Assembly (NCBI GenBank): GCA_003640385.1
Contig: RCAB01000180.1
Location: 1-64,000 of the forward strand
Direction of reading: 5' to 3'
DNA length: 64,000 nucleotides
DNA from: Setaria digitata
Lineage: Eukaryota > Nematoda > Chromadorea > Rhabditida > Setariidae
Made by a program: the position numbers and the translations under genes. This document shows, piece after piece, positions 52,281 through 64,000 of the stretch; position 1 is the first letter of the stretch, and every line of letters begins with the position of its first letter. Below the pieces are notes generated by a model, which worked only from the letters and a program-made list of their open reading frames with translations, was not told the DNA's origin and made no database searches.

Positions 52281-53203
52281 ATGGCTTCCATTTCGACGTT
52301 AATGGAAGACATTCACTTGGTTGGTGAACAAATATTCGATCATACTACTCTTATACGGAATCAGATTGATAAATTTCTCAATAATTTCGAGCGTAATGAA
52401 CGGCATAAGGAGTTTGATGGTATTATTCGAGCTAGTCATTCGGTATTCATTACTATCGGTTCTTGTTTATTGATAATGATTTCTCTCATTCATGGCCGAA
52501 GACATTCATCGTTATTTACAATTATAATATTTATTGGTAGCCTAAATCGAAATAATTTCTTCATAAATATCATAAAGCTGCCTTTGAGATCAGCTACTGT
52601 GAATGTATTATTTTACTTTTACATATTTTCTTCTTTGACTAGTTAGTTGTTCAGTACACTATTTGATTGTGTTACAGTTGGTGGAAGCTGCAGATGTTCC
52701 ACTAGAAATAGTATTGGGAAACGATGATTTGCGGTTGCTTAATGAACAGATAAAGAAAACGACGTCTGCATTATCAGAACTCACTGTTCCTCTTTATGAG
52801 AAGGTAATCATTTAATTATTGTTTTTTTTTTTTTTTTTTTTTTTCCCTTCCTTCAGTTATTATGTTGCTTTTACTCATTTGCTTTCACGATGTGTTTAAA
52901 TTTATGAGGCTGAAAATCTTGTTTTTTTGGTACTAATAATCTCTGAATAAGAGGTTTCAATAATTCACTGAAAAGTAGTTGAATTGATATTTCAAAGTTC
53001 ATTTTTATAAATTAATGTAAATGAATTTCGAGGAGCACGAAGATTATTTGCAATCGATACGTAATAGTCAGCAAGAACAAAAAGCAATAGTGGAATCAGC
53101 AATTGAACGACAGCGACAAACATTAAAAGACAGTGACATTAGTTCTGACGACATTCTTGCTTCTCCGAATATTTCCAGCACTACTGAAATTAATCTAAAT
53201 TAA
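52281..53203 (+). CDS. Small helical coiled-coil protein, family not recognised
   Basis: Three exons, 52281-52442, 52678-52803 and 53033-53203, join in phase 0 to give 152 residues. The first two junctions have good signals; the last acceptor (TTTCGAG) is unusual. The protein is predicted to be almost all helical with heptad-like spacing: HLVGEQIFDHTTLIRNQID, DLRLLNEQIKKTTSALSEL, and SQQEQKAIVESAIERQRQ. It then has a short Ser/Asp-rich tail (DISSDDILASPNISS). No signal peptide or membrane segment. Size and helicity resemble small subunits of multi-protein complexes (for example Mediator, BLOC-type or kinetochore subunits), but I cannot assign any. It lies 760 bp before GNL2 on the same strand. 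Confidence 0.6.
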
Positions 53204-53963
53204 GATTCTTTTCTCATTGATTTGCTGTGGGCTTTCATAGCGTTCCTACCTCCAATTTCTTCTGAACTTTCGGGATTAATTCTTGATATTAGAAGTATTA
53301 TTTGCTGGTTGAGTAGTAATGGCAAGGTATAAAGTGGCTGACTAAAAATTGTTGGCAGAAACTGAAGGCTTAACTCAATTTGGATCTTATTTGTGTGTTA
53401 GATTTTGTGCATGCTTCTTAGTTGTTCCATTCATTCATTGTTACCGTTATACGTGATTATCTTTTCCTGTCCATTTTGCAAAGTGATAAATACTCTATGG
53501 GTTCTTTTTGTATGTATTAGTATCGATGTTGTACCTTTATAATCACAGTAGTATTAATTGTTTCTAACCATGCTTCTAGTCACTGTAGATTCATCCGTTC
53601 TGACCCATCGATCCGTCCAATTTGCTTGACAAAATTTGTTTCTTGTGTAGATATTTTACTATTTTCGCTCTTTATCTACTTGTATTACAATACATAAAAG
53701 AAATATGGGTTAGAAGTTGTTGATATTTTTGATTAAAAGACCGTCGCTACACGGGATTTTTTAGGTGCTAAGTTTGCATCACTTTATATGATCATTTCAG
53801 TAACTTAAGGCTTGCATATTTGTCCAGAATCTCGGTCGAGGATGCTTGACGCGACACCGTATCTAACAGTTCATCTTCTTTAAAACATATGATTCCAGGT
53901 CTTTCATACTTTTAGTATGGAATAACTAATTATCAAGGAGTTGTTTTTAGTGATACGCGTAAT
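53204..53963. other. Spacer before GNL2
   Basis: 760 bp without a supportable gene. The acceptor TTGTTTTTAG ends at 53950, 13 bases before the GNL2 ATG, a likely spliced-leader site. Confidence 0.5.
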
Positions 53964-56900
53964 ATGGCCAAGAAACGTTCTTCACTGAAAAAGAATCGTT
54001 CTGATTCTGGAGACGTAACAACTAAGAAGAAGTTTGTTGGATCAACAAATAGAGGAAAGACAAATATGACTCTCAAGAAAGGCGAACATAGTTTAAATCC
54101 GAGTAAGGTTTTAAATTTCCGAATAGAAAAGTGTTGCATGTCTTCAGTGTAAACTTAAAGCGATGAGTTGAAAATTCTGGTCATCCACTGCACTGGAGTT
54201 ACAAAGCGCAGTCAAGCTGTTTTTTAACAAATAACAGATTCGTTGGTGTAATGATTCTACTGTCTTTTACTGCAGATCGTCAATCGAAGGGGGATCATTT
54301 TCGTTCTAGGGCTACGATAAATCGGTTACGCATGTATAAAAATTTCAAACCAGTCAGGTTGGTTATATTAGAAATCTGTATGTGAAGCAAGGATATCTTT
54401 CAACTTCTACCTTACAGGTTTCTAAATTTGTTTCCAGAGATGCAAAAGGGAAAATTATCAGAGCTGCACCCTACCAAGAAAAACTAGCTTCTGGAACAGT
54501 TGCCAGGGTCGAACCTCATCGGAAATGGTTTGGTAAGTATACTTTCTTTTGCACTCTATTTCATCGCAGAAAAAAGTGAAAATATTTGGAATGAAGCCTA
54601 ACTGTTTATTGCTGCGATCAAGAAAATCTTCTTATTGGAGTTGAAGAAGAAAGAGCATGAGATATTTCAGGACTCTCACTTGACATGTGTACTGTGTTAA
54701 GTAGGAGAATGAAATTTCGAAGAATTGTACAGATAAAATGAGTAATCCTAAGAAAATGCGAAACATAAACTCAAAAATCTGACATATTGCAAGATCAATT
54801 TCAGTTGGTTACGTGTAAATGGAATTTCCTATATTCTTGTCAAGTAAGAAAATGAAATTAATCCTCCGTTTTGAAATTGCAGTAATTTCATCACATTCAG
54901 GAAATACTCGAGTAGTTGGGCAGGAACAGCTGCAAAAATTCCAGGAAAATTTGGGGAAGGTATTGCAAGATCCATTTCAAGTGGTTATGCGGCAGACGAA
55001 ACTTCCTATTTCATTATTGTCCGAGAAAGCGAAGGTAATTATTTCCGTAAGGAGTATGATTGAATCTCTAACAGCACCAGCTTATTTATCATCGAGTGGA
55101 TATGAATGTAAAATATTTTTAGCAGCAGCGTGTTCACATACTTGACACGGAGAGTTTCGAATATACTTTTGGCAAGAAAGCTCTCAGGAAGAAGCCAAAG
55201 ATGAAAACGGAAAATCTGGAGGTCTGTTGTGTTATAAATGTTTATATGCATAAACCAAGTGTATTATAGGGAAAGGTTTTAATTTTGATTTTCCATATTT
55301 GCAGAAGTTATGCGGTGAAGTAGCTGAACGGACCGAACAGTATGATGAAACAGTAGACACTAGTCTGATAAAAAATTGCAATCCTGAAATGATAGAGAAT
55401 TCAAATCCGCTATTTAAAGCGGGACAGAGCAATCGCGTTTGGGGAGAATTGTACAAAGTATTAATAAATCAATTTTAAGTGCCGGTTTTTCGGTTTCATT
55501 TTTTTTACAGCATGGAAATGTAATTCGATTGGTTTTTAGCGTAATTCCTCGAGTTTTTTTATCCAAATTTTAGGTAATCGATTCATCAGATGTTGTTGTA
55601 GAAGTAGTTGATGGTCGCGATCCGATGGGAACTCGATGTCTTCATATTGAACAATTTTTGCGGAAAGAAAAACCTCATAAGCATTTAGTTCTGGTCTTGA
55701 ACAAAGTTGATCTGGTTCCAACTTGGGTCACGGTATATTATTTGTTTGTTCTGTAATACTATTTTTTGTACTGCATGGAGAAAAGATTTATTGAAATATG
55801 TTGTGGATAAATTTAAAATATGATTTTGTTTCAGAAGAAATGGTTGATGTTGCTGTCGCAGGAACTTCCAGCAGTAGCTTTTCATGCATCTATGCAACAT
55901 TCCTTTGGCAAGGGAACACTTATCAATCTGCTGAGACAGTTCAAGAAACTTCATAAAGATCGTCAGCAGGTACTGAGCAACCACAATGAGTTCCATTTTT
56001 CATTTCCGGTATTTAACTTTTCCATCCATTTATATAATGGTTTTGATCGAAGTTTTTTGTTGGTGCTAAGCTAGAAACCATTGACTGATAAAGTTGCGTT
56101 ATAGATAAGCGTTGGCTTTATCGGTTATCCAAATGTGGGTAAATCTTCAATAATCAATACACTTCGAGCTAAACGAGTTTGTAAAACTGCACCCATTGCA
56201 GGTGAAACTAAAGTGAGTTTCTTTCTGATTCCTTGTTTTTCATTTCCGTTGTAAAGTTTGTCATCAGTCATAACTATGTTATACAGGACGTGTCTCATAA
56301 TAAGCAAGAAGTCTAGTTTCTTTCCGTTGAAGGGTTAACAATTTGTATTTGCAATTTTTGGTTAAAGGAACACCAGTTAAGGTATGGCAGTATGTTAGTT
56401 TGATGCGGCACATCTATATGATTGATTGTCCCGGTGTTGTTTATCCACAAGGAGATTCAGAAACTCAAATTATCTTGAAAGGAGTGGTTGGTTTGATTTT
56501 TTTTTTCTCGACATTTGTTTCGATCTTTATGATATCTTCTCCTATTTAGTTTCTTCTATAAAAGTAACTTGATTCTTATTCGAATCAGCATTACTGTTTA
56601 AAATACCATCCATTTCATAAACGAATTCATTGATTGTTTAGATTGCTCAAATGTCATTACAGCGAAATAAATAATTTTGTTTTGAAGCCATATAATAATA
56701 TGTGCAGTTATTTCGTTATTAACTAAAGGTGCGTGTTGAAAATGTGAAAGATCCAATTAATCATGTGCAAGGAGTTTTGGATCGAGTGAGAGATCAGTAC
56801 CTTTTGAAGACCTATTCTATCGATCCTTGGATTGATATGTACGACTTTCTGACAAAAATTTGCATCAAAACAGGTCGATTGCTAAAGGTATTTTGATTTA

Positions 56901-58347
56901 AATTAATTTATTGCTTGTTTTTACAGTCAACCTAAATATTGTGAATAAATGATCATGGCTTGTCAACATCAATTCCTTTCTAAGTGGAGTATAAAATCTG
57001 TTTTAGGGTGGTGAACCTGATTGGAGCACAGCAGCGAAAATTGTGCTAAATGATTTCCAGAGAGGCCGTTTACCCTACTACGTCCTTCCTCCGGGTTGTG
57101 AGGTCAAAAATCCACATGAACAATGTGAAGGAATGGTAAAAATTTGTCAAGCATGCAGTTTAAAAGACCTCATTTCTGCTGATGATGCATTTAAAAGAGA
57201 TAAGCTACACATATGATCTTATCTGATAGCATCTTATGAAAGTTTGCTACCTGATATGTGACGAGACCTGAAGCAGGAAGTATACGGACACATTTTGTCG
57301 CATTGATATCTCAAATGAAAAAGAATACATTTCAGTATATGGAAGAATCGACAGCAGTTGATGAAAGTAGTAACAACTTGGATGATGATATTGCGGAAGA
57401 AGAGAAAAATGTGGGTAATTATGAATTTATATATTCTTGGTTTCGTATTCTAAGTTTGTTAAATAATAAATACATAATGATAAATCTCGTGAATTTCATG
57501 CTTGTCTGAAATTGCTTTCCTTCAAAAAAATCAGTGGTATCGTCGAAATGGATGCAACTTATTCAGCGTTGCGCTACTATATTGTTATTTTAGAATACAG
57601 CTGACAATAATAATAATAATAATGATGGTGATGACAATGAAGGTACGCTAACGGATATAGGATCAACTTGTAGCGGTCTTACTGATTTGTCCGACTTAGA
57701 TGATCTAGATTTTCATCTCCCAGAAGGACCAGAAGGTGTCATCGATGCCGGTGATGAATCCGCGGTGAAATTTTTTTTGAATCTTCGTTAATGGTTTGAG
57801 TAATTGTTGAAATTTTTGACAACTGTAAGCACATTTTTTTCAGGCGAATGATGAGTCAAAAATAGAAAGGCGCCGGAAACGAGGAAAAAGGGCAGGAAAG
57901 AAGCTAACAGAAAAACGTAATAGGCTAAAACGTGGAAGTGCGTTTGATAAAGTAATTTTCCTTGCATCATTTCATTGCGTGTATCGATGGAGTTTTTGTA
58001 TTGTCAAATTTACATTAAATCCTTGTTTTTTCAGAGACAGTAAATTGTAACGGAGCTACAGTGCTCATTGGAAAAAAGTTTAGGAAAAAGGAAGGATAGT
58101 TTCTTTTCCTGAGCATTGCATGTATTATACAGTTATCTTATTGATCAGATAGTAATAAGGAAGTTATTAACGTGCCTTGGAATTGTTGACATTTATTTGG
58201 TTGGATAATTTAGCTGATTGACAAGCATGACATAAATTACAGTGCACTGGTGTCGTTGAGTTTGGTTTAAGTGAAAAGAAGAAAGCTGATAAAAACGCAT
58301 GGCGAAGAAAATTGGAAAAGCGTCGGCGTGTTAAACATCAACAGTAG
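53964..58347 (+). CDS. GNL2: Nucleolar GTP-binding protein 2 (Nog2/GNL2)
   Basis: Circularly permuted GTPase that checks and exports pre-60S ribosomal particles. Sixteen exons: 53964-54102, 54276-54357, 54438-54532, 54901-55034, 55129-55221, 55305-55457, 55574-55732, 55835-55969, 56105-56212, 56382-56486, 56729-56887, 57007-57135, 57336-57410, 57594-57764, 57844-57951, 58243-58347, giving about 649 residues. The N-terminal NGP1NT domain ([26 protein letters not shown]) is followed by GTPase motifs in permuted order: G4 LNKVDLVP, G1 [10 protein letters not shown]2 region PIAGETK, G3 [36 protein letters not shown] follows. The tail is acidic and then very basic ([12 protein letters not shown]). 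Exon 5 has three tandem acceptors. The last exon is less certain: a nearer acceptor at about 58035 would end the protein after FDKRQ. AATAAA at 58564 is a plausible poly(A) signal. Confidence 0.93.
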
Positions 58348-59438
58348 CTGAGATATTTGCTTATTTTATCATTAATGGTATGTTATCAGCTGTAATTTAC
58401 TATGTGTTATTTCTCATGTACTCTAGAAATTAAAACAAGAGTAAACATTTAACAGGTATTTTCAGGTTTATGGATTGTTGGATTTATTGAGGAATATAGA
58501 ACATTATTGTTCAGATTTTCTTACTTATCACGCTGTTGAAAATTTGCGACCTGTTGTGGAGTAAATAAAAATTTGGCTTTTTTAAAATCTCTTCTCTGAC
58601 TCATTCCATAGCTTTTGTTTTCTCATTCGAAAATTCCTTCAGTGTTTTATCAAGGTTTTCAGTGGTTACTTGATCTTTAAACATGTGGCTGAATGTATGT
58701 ACTATTTTGGTTTAAAACTGAAGATGAAAATTTGAATTACATTCATGACTTCTTCTTTCTTACTGTATGCGGACACGGAAGAAAGTTTAAAAGTTGTTTT
58801 GCCATTTTATTTGATCCGGTTTAGCATTTTTTTTTCTTTTTTTTAAATAAATTATTTGAGAACCGGTTATCTTATTCCTCCTATGCTGCTCATGTTCACG
58901 AACGGTTGTTCAGCCATAAAGTTTTACTGTCAACTATTAGAGGCATCGTAGGTACAAAGTGAAAAACAAGCAAGTTTACTTCTCCTTTTAGCCGCAGAAA
59001 TTTTGAGAAAGAAAGAAGAGGAATAAAAGAGGGTTAAGGGAGAAAACTACGGGTAAATGTTATCGCTCTATCAAAAAAAGTATGCACCAAACTGCAATAC
59101 TGCCATCTCCATGATTTTGCATTAATAGTTAGCCTGAGAATACTGATATAGAGATGTCAAGTTTGGTTGAAATGTAAACTTGTGCAATATGGGATGTTGT
59201 ATTGAATAACGGTAAAAGGAACAACAGAAGTTGTATTATCATTTTGGAGATTGTCATTTTTGTGCAAGAATTAAACGACCCACAACCGCTTTCTAAGTAT
59301 TTCCTCAAAAAGTAAACAAATCTGGCTCTTTCGAATCATCCCATTCTGCAAGGAAACTCTCGTCTAGTGCACAATTTACATATTGAATTGTATATATGTA
59401 CATTTAGATTAGGCTAAATTATGTGCATAATTCGTTCA
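58348..59438. other. Convergent spacer between GNL2 and the cysteine/serine-rich gene
   Basis: AATAAA at 58564-58569 probably ends the GNL2 transcript. The rest is AT-rich with nothing recognised. Confidence 0.5.
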
Positions 59439-62400
59439 TTATTGGCTGGAAAAATATAGCGAAAATAAAGGAAGAATTAGCAATAATGATATGGTGATCC
59501 TCTCTCGTACACCTTTCTTCGACTGATCCTGTAAAAACAAATTCTGTAATTTCAATTAACAATTATTTCCTTTTAACTTCTGTCCTCTTAGCCTAAATTA
59601 TCTTAGCCACCAAATAAGTAAATTACTAATATATATATAAAAATTTTGATAACGAGAATAATCATTGATAATAGAACCTTTTGTTGTTCGGCTACAGTAT
59701 GATCTCGATGTTGAATAGTATTGGTATCAATTTCTTGATCCATATCATCATCATTAACTACTATTATTGTACGTTCTGTTGTTTCTTGAGCTAAGCCAGG
59801 TGTACTGAACTGTTGCAAATCATCATCACTCGTTTTCTCCTTACTTTCGACTTCTTCATCATGTTCATTCTACAACAATTATTTCTCATTCTCTTCGTTT
59901 AATTATTGCAATCAATCAGTTCACGACCTACTGGAAATACAATAATCATACAAAGTAGAGGAATTATCATATCATTTCCGATTTATTTAGACGATAAAAT
60001 AAGTATGAATTATTAGAATAAAATTTGCTGTAAATATCTCTTCCTCTATTGTTTAACGTTTTCCTTTCTATCATTATCAGTAGTAGCAGATCGAGAAAAT
60101 TGTTACCGATTTCTCTACGACAATCGTTGGAATAGTTTCCATCTGAGAAGAAGATACTGTTGTTCCGATTCTCATCTCATCCTCTTCTTTCTCCTCATCC
60201 TCATGATGTTCATGGCCTTCATCCTCTTTCCTCTCTTCTTCCTGACTTTCCGATTTCATATCTTTCTCCTCTTCCGTATTTCCGGCTTGAACAATTTCCG
60301 TTGAAGTGGCCATTGCGGATGATATGATTCCTTTTATTTCTGATTCCATAATATGTTCAACATCTGTATGCGACGGTACTGACTGCAATCGAGCAACAGT
60401 AATATGTGGATGAAATCTATCAATTAGTTGAGTAAGCTAAGATTGCTAGAGAAGTGTGTAACTGTTAAGATCATTTCAGTCCTCATTTTAACTTATCACT
60501 TAAATGGGAGAATTATTTGTACAACGTTTGCATTATCAAATTTTTTAACAGAACTACTTTTATTTGAGAAATTTTACATTTTCTCTACAGTAAAAGTAAC
60601 AGATGAAATACCGATGATTCCAATTCACTATCAGGTTTATTGATCATTTCCATCGTAACACTGCTATCACTACTCATTGTCATCTCTTCTTCCATTTCCT
60701 AAACTTTATCATAAAATTCAAAAAAATGGAATTTTACCCTTAGAATTTTCCAGAAATTAATTAAATTGCATAAATTTCCATTAATATTCGAAAAAAAAGC
60801 TTCACTCACCTCTTTATCTGTTGCTTCATCACTTGACATTTTAGCTGATTGAGTCGTAAATAGACTTGTTATCAAATGAGCATCATCAACATTTACCATT
60901 TTCGACGTTGTCTGTTCCACACTTTCATCCTAAAATTAAAAGTTTCACTGATAAATAATTGCAGCCAATTTAGTGATAAAGATAAAAATGAAGTTTTATT
61001 TTGAGAAACAAACTGAGTTACTGCTCGTTTTTACGGTACTCTCTACAACATCCACTGCTTCTGTTATCATTCCCGATTCATCGCTTGTTTCATCTTGTGG
61101 AAATGTCTGTAAAAAAAAAAAAAAAAAAAAAAAAAGAAAAAAAAAGAAGAGAAACGAGAAAACAAGAATGATAGCATTGAATAAAATATTAAAAGTACTT
61201 TCATTTTCAAACGAAAAAAAAAAAACGAACAAAGAAACGAGCGAGAGTGATAACAGTGATAAAACGAGAAGTTCGCAATATCATTTCGAGAATTTTTAAC
61301 AGATGATAAACTATTATAATACCATATTATAANCGAACAAAGAAACGAGAGTGATAACAGTGATAAAACGAGAAGTTCGCAGTATCATTTCGAGAATTTT
61401 TAACAGATGATAAACTATTATAATACCATATTATAATTGAGAGTATTTATAATGTAGCTGCATGGTTCAGGAAGCGATTCCAAATACGTCTTTGCTAACT
61501 GTTCAGTAATTGATGATGATAATGATGATGATGTTGATGATGATAATGATGATGATGATGATGATGATTCTGTTAATGATGACGATGATGTTGATGATGA
61601 TGACGGTGATAATGGTGATGAATTAGATGCTTCATTATGTAAACGTCTACTTGCTTCCAATACTTGCTTGTAACCAATATCCTGCGATAATTTTCTGCCT
61701 TATTTAATTAATTATTGCTATTTGCAAAATTTTAATTATTTATTTTATATCAAAAAGACAAAAAAAATTTTCTCTCAATTTTCTTTTTTTTTTTTTTTTT
61801 TTTCATTGAGACAATTTATTAAAAGCAATAGTTATTGTAAAATTATTCTCCTGCCAAGAAATGATTTATATTGACGAATATAATTCTTCAGATGATAGTA
61901 ATTTGTTTAAATTATTACAATCTAATGAATGCTTCAACAAAGTTCCATAATTTATTTTGCAAATAATTGTATTTAAGTAATTAAATTAATGGCTCATTAG
62001 GAAATTATTTAGGAAGAAATCGAATTGAATTTCATTTAATGCTATACAACTTACTTTATCTGCGTGAATAGTACTTTTCAATCAAATAATTGAAATTTTT
62101 AAATTTTTTGTCTATTTTTTAATTTTTAAATAATAATTTAGTTGCTTAATTTGGATCTTTTGCATATATCAAAAATATGAAATAACTAATAGTGATAAAA
62201 ATCTGAAGTTATTAATTAATGACTAAGCAACTACCATCACATTTTCACTTGGTTAATTCAATGTCAAATAAACGAATTAAAGGAAATAAACAAAATATAC
62301 ACCCTAAACTTTCATGCTTTAAGAAAAATAAAAAATTTTTGTATTCTAATCTAAAAGTTGAACGAACCCTGAACAGGTAACCACTTCCTGGGCATCTTTT

Positions 62401-62977
62401 GTTCAAATGCTTGATGGAACATTTCATGACACATTCAATCGTACTGTAAACGGTGGAAAAAAAAAAAAAGTTAAAAAATAAATAACCATCGAATGGTCAA
62501 ACAAACAGTTCTAACAAATTCCGTTACGGTGGCTGATTACGGTTTGCCTCCGTCAAAACATTTTTAACAAATTCTACTGTGGTAGTTGAGATCAAATTTT
62601 CATATGTATACGATAGTTACCGGCAAACAGGTGTGATACTGTCGATGAATGAAAACGGATTTACGGGAGCTGCCGGTGATGAATCAAGCTGAACGGTTGC
62701 ATCAGATGGATGACCACATTCATTAGCACATCCATTAATATCATCATCCTCCTGTCCCTCCATACACTCTCTTACCAATCGGAATTCTTTAATTAAATCT
62801 GATAAGTTAATGAGTTGAAATGATCAGGAAATGAAAAGATAAAATGATAAAATTTTTGCAAATTTACCTTCTAGTTTATCAGTGCAAATATATGTGCTAA
62901 GGTTTATCTTTTCATCCAGTTTTGTTCTCTCTTCATCACTGCATGATTGAGCACACCTCAACAGCTTCTCATGGGTA
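59439..62977 (-). CDS. Cysteine-rich, Ser-rich and acidic protein with hydrophobic C-terminal tail (5' end missing)
   Basis: Minus-strand exons, 5' to 3': 62868-62977, 62621-62798, 62368-62443, 61427-61681, 61035-61106, 60810-60929, 60612-60698, 60107-60382, 59678-59869, 59439-59528, giving about 485 residues with consistent phases. The N-terminal part has ten cysteines: RCAQSC, YIC, RECMEGQ, NGCANECGHP, TPVCR, ECVMKC, KRCP. This recalls nematode secreted domains such as DUF19 or CPG4 types, but I cannot settle which. A serine-rich run encoded by ATC/ATG-like triplets follows. Then come Glu/Asp/Ser/Thr-rich exons (EEEKDMKSESQEEERKEDEG) and a last exon with a polar stretch and about 19 hydrophobic residues (ITISLLLILPLFSLYF), as in GPI signals or tail anchors. 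The first exon shown begins mid-codon. The signal peptide must lie upstream, possibly beyond 64000. Confidence 0.65.
61226..61436. repeat. Direct duplication flanking an N (probable assembly overlap)
   Basis: 107 bases at 61226-61332 recur as 103 bases at 61334-61436 around the N at 61333, with a four-base deletion and one substitution. The unit reaches into the donor end of a coding exon of the minus-strand gene. Confidence 0.85.
61508..61620. repeat. Imperfect GAT/ATG trinucleotide repeat within a coding exon
   Basis: Plus-strand GATGAT and ATGATG units with interruptions. On the coding (minus) strand they read mostly TCA/ATC-type triplets in the serine frame, encoding a run of about 35 mainly Ser/Thr residues. 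Likely length-variable. Confidence 0.85.
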
Positions 62978-64000
62978 CTGCAATTATGAGACTCATTAAT
63001 GTCTAATTAATTAGCCATCAATGAGGGAGAGAAGGGAAATGATGACGTTGATAACACCACTGTATGTGCTTAATTGAAGTCTTCTCTTGTTATCATCATA
63101 GTGATAATATTTTATCCTCATCCCTCCCAGGAAACACTATGCTTATGAATCTAAATGTCAAGATTTAGATTTTGTAGCAGTGTACATGTGGTCGTAGATT
63201 TACTCTTGGGAAAGTATGTCTGAATCCTAATGGATTCCGATTGATTCAACTTACAAAAAATTGAATCAATCGTGTTATATGGATGGGAAATTGAATTTAT
63301 TATGCATTATTTGTTTCATAATTTTGATTAAACATTTATCGTTATCAATGATGTGTAGGAAATCTTACGATGATGCCTAATGAATTCTAGGAATCAAACA
63401 AAACTAGCTTCGGGGGGTTGTTATGATTATGATCAATTCTGATATTCAGAAATAAATTATAGAAAAAGTTAATTTCAGAATTATTAATAAAATGACAGTA
63501 TATAGCTAAGTATTGAAAACGAATATATCTATAGTGCTGGTGTTCTTTCTCTAATATTTTATCGTCATTAAATCATCAAGTTTTTACCGGGCAAAACTTT
63601 CACAAAATATGAATTAAATTTAAATTTGAAAGGTAAGAATCACTTGAACTGTCATTCTTATAGTTATGACGCATTCTGACGTATATCTTATCTTCAAGCA
63701 TCGTGAAAGTGATAACACTTAACTGATTTGGATGTTTTATCGATTTGTTAATTTACACTTCTAGGATTTATTTATACTTTTAGGACTTTTAGAAAACAGA
63801 CTATTAGATGGAGGAAAGTAAGATAGAAGAAAATATGATGTGCCATCTCAAATGCAGAAAAAAGAGGAAACATAATCGATTAAGAAATTTTCCTCCTTTT
63901 ACTCACTTAATTAAATATAAAAAAAAAAGAACAGGCAAAATTATTAACTTTATGCGCAAGTATTTCAATAATTTTAGTTTCAGTGTTGAAACTAACTTAG
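62978..64000. other. Upstream flank of the minus-strand cysteine/serine-rich gene
   Basis: About 1 kb. I searched the minus strand for a signal-peptide exon ending with two carried bases and found none I trust. The region may be an intron of that gene, with its first exons outside the window. Confidence 0.45.

Overview
The window is nuclear DNA of a nematode, most likely a filarial (spirurid) parasite. It is AT-rich with very many poly-T/poly-A runs. It holds compact genes of up to 24 small exons, with TTTCAG-type acceptors and short introns. Several start codons sit 2-30 bases after a strong acceptor, as expected for spliced-leader trans-splicing. Every predicted protein with a recognisable family looks like an animal protein. 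The exact species cannot be read from the sequence. I built gene models by joining exons by eye: splice signals, reading phase and family similarity agree across nearly every junction.

Left block (1-12.9 kb): ATP synthase coupling factor 6, the DEAD-box helicase DDX10/DBP4 and the U3 snoRNP protein UTP15 lie on the plus strand. DDX10 and UTP15 are 320 bp apart and both act in ribosome biogenesis, so they may form an operon. A small Ly6/three-finger secreted protein gene converges on them from the minus strand. Middle-left (12.9-23.7 kb): a gene-poor, AT-rich area contains one HAND-like bHLH transcription factor with long introns and a GC-richer upstream region holding two E-boxes. A tRNA-like element lies at about 22.3 kb. 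Centre (23.7-43.4 kb): a 13-exon class I histone deacetylase on the minus strand diverges from a plus-strand run of PEX19, SPT5 and MFAP1.

Right block (45-58.3 kb): plus-strand RIOK2, HPRT, an unrecognised small helical protein and the nucleolar GTPase GNL2. Four of the plus-strand genes (DDX10, UTP15, RIOK2, GNL2) serve ribosome assembly. The first RIOK2 intron carries fifteen apparently identical 42-bp tandem copies. Far right (59.4 to at least 63.0 kb): a minus-strand gene, open at its 5' end, encodes a cysteine-rich domain, a serine-rich stretch, a long acidic region and a hydrophobic C-terminal tail. Six consecutive internal exons of this gene are all a multiple of three long and start in phase 0. 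I regard it as the most novel locus here.

The assembly has five single-N positions. Four are flanked by near-identical duplicated sequence and look like unmerged overlaps between contigs. Three of these lie inside DDX10 and one lies in the far-right gene. Four introns appear to use GC-AG splice sites. Three acceptors are NAGNAG-type tandems, and three small unused exon-like segments have good splice signals.
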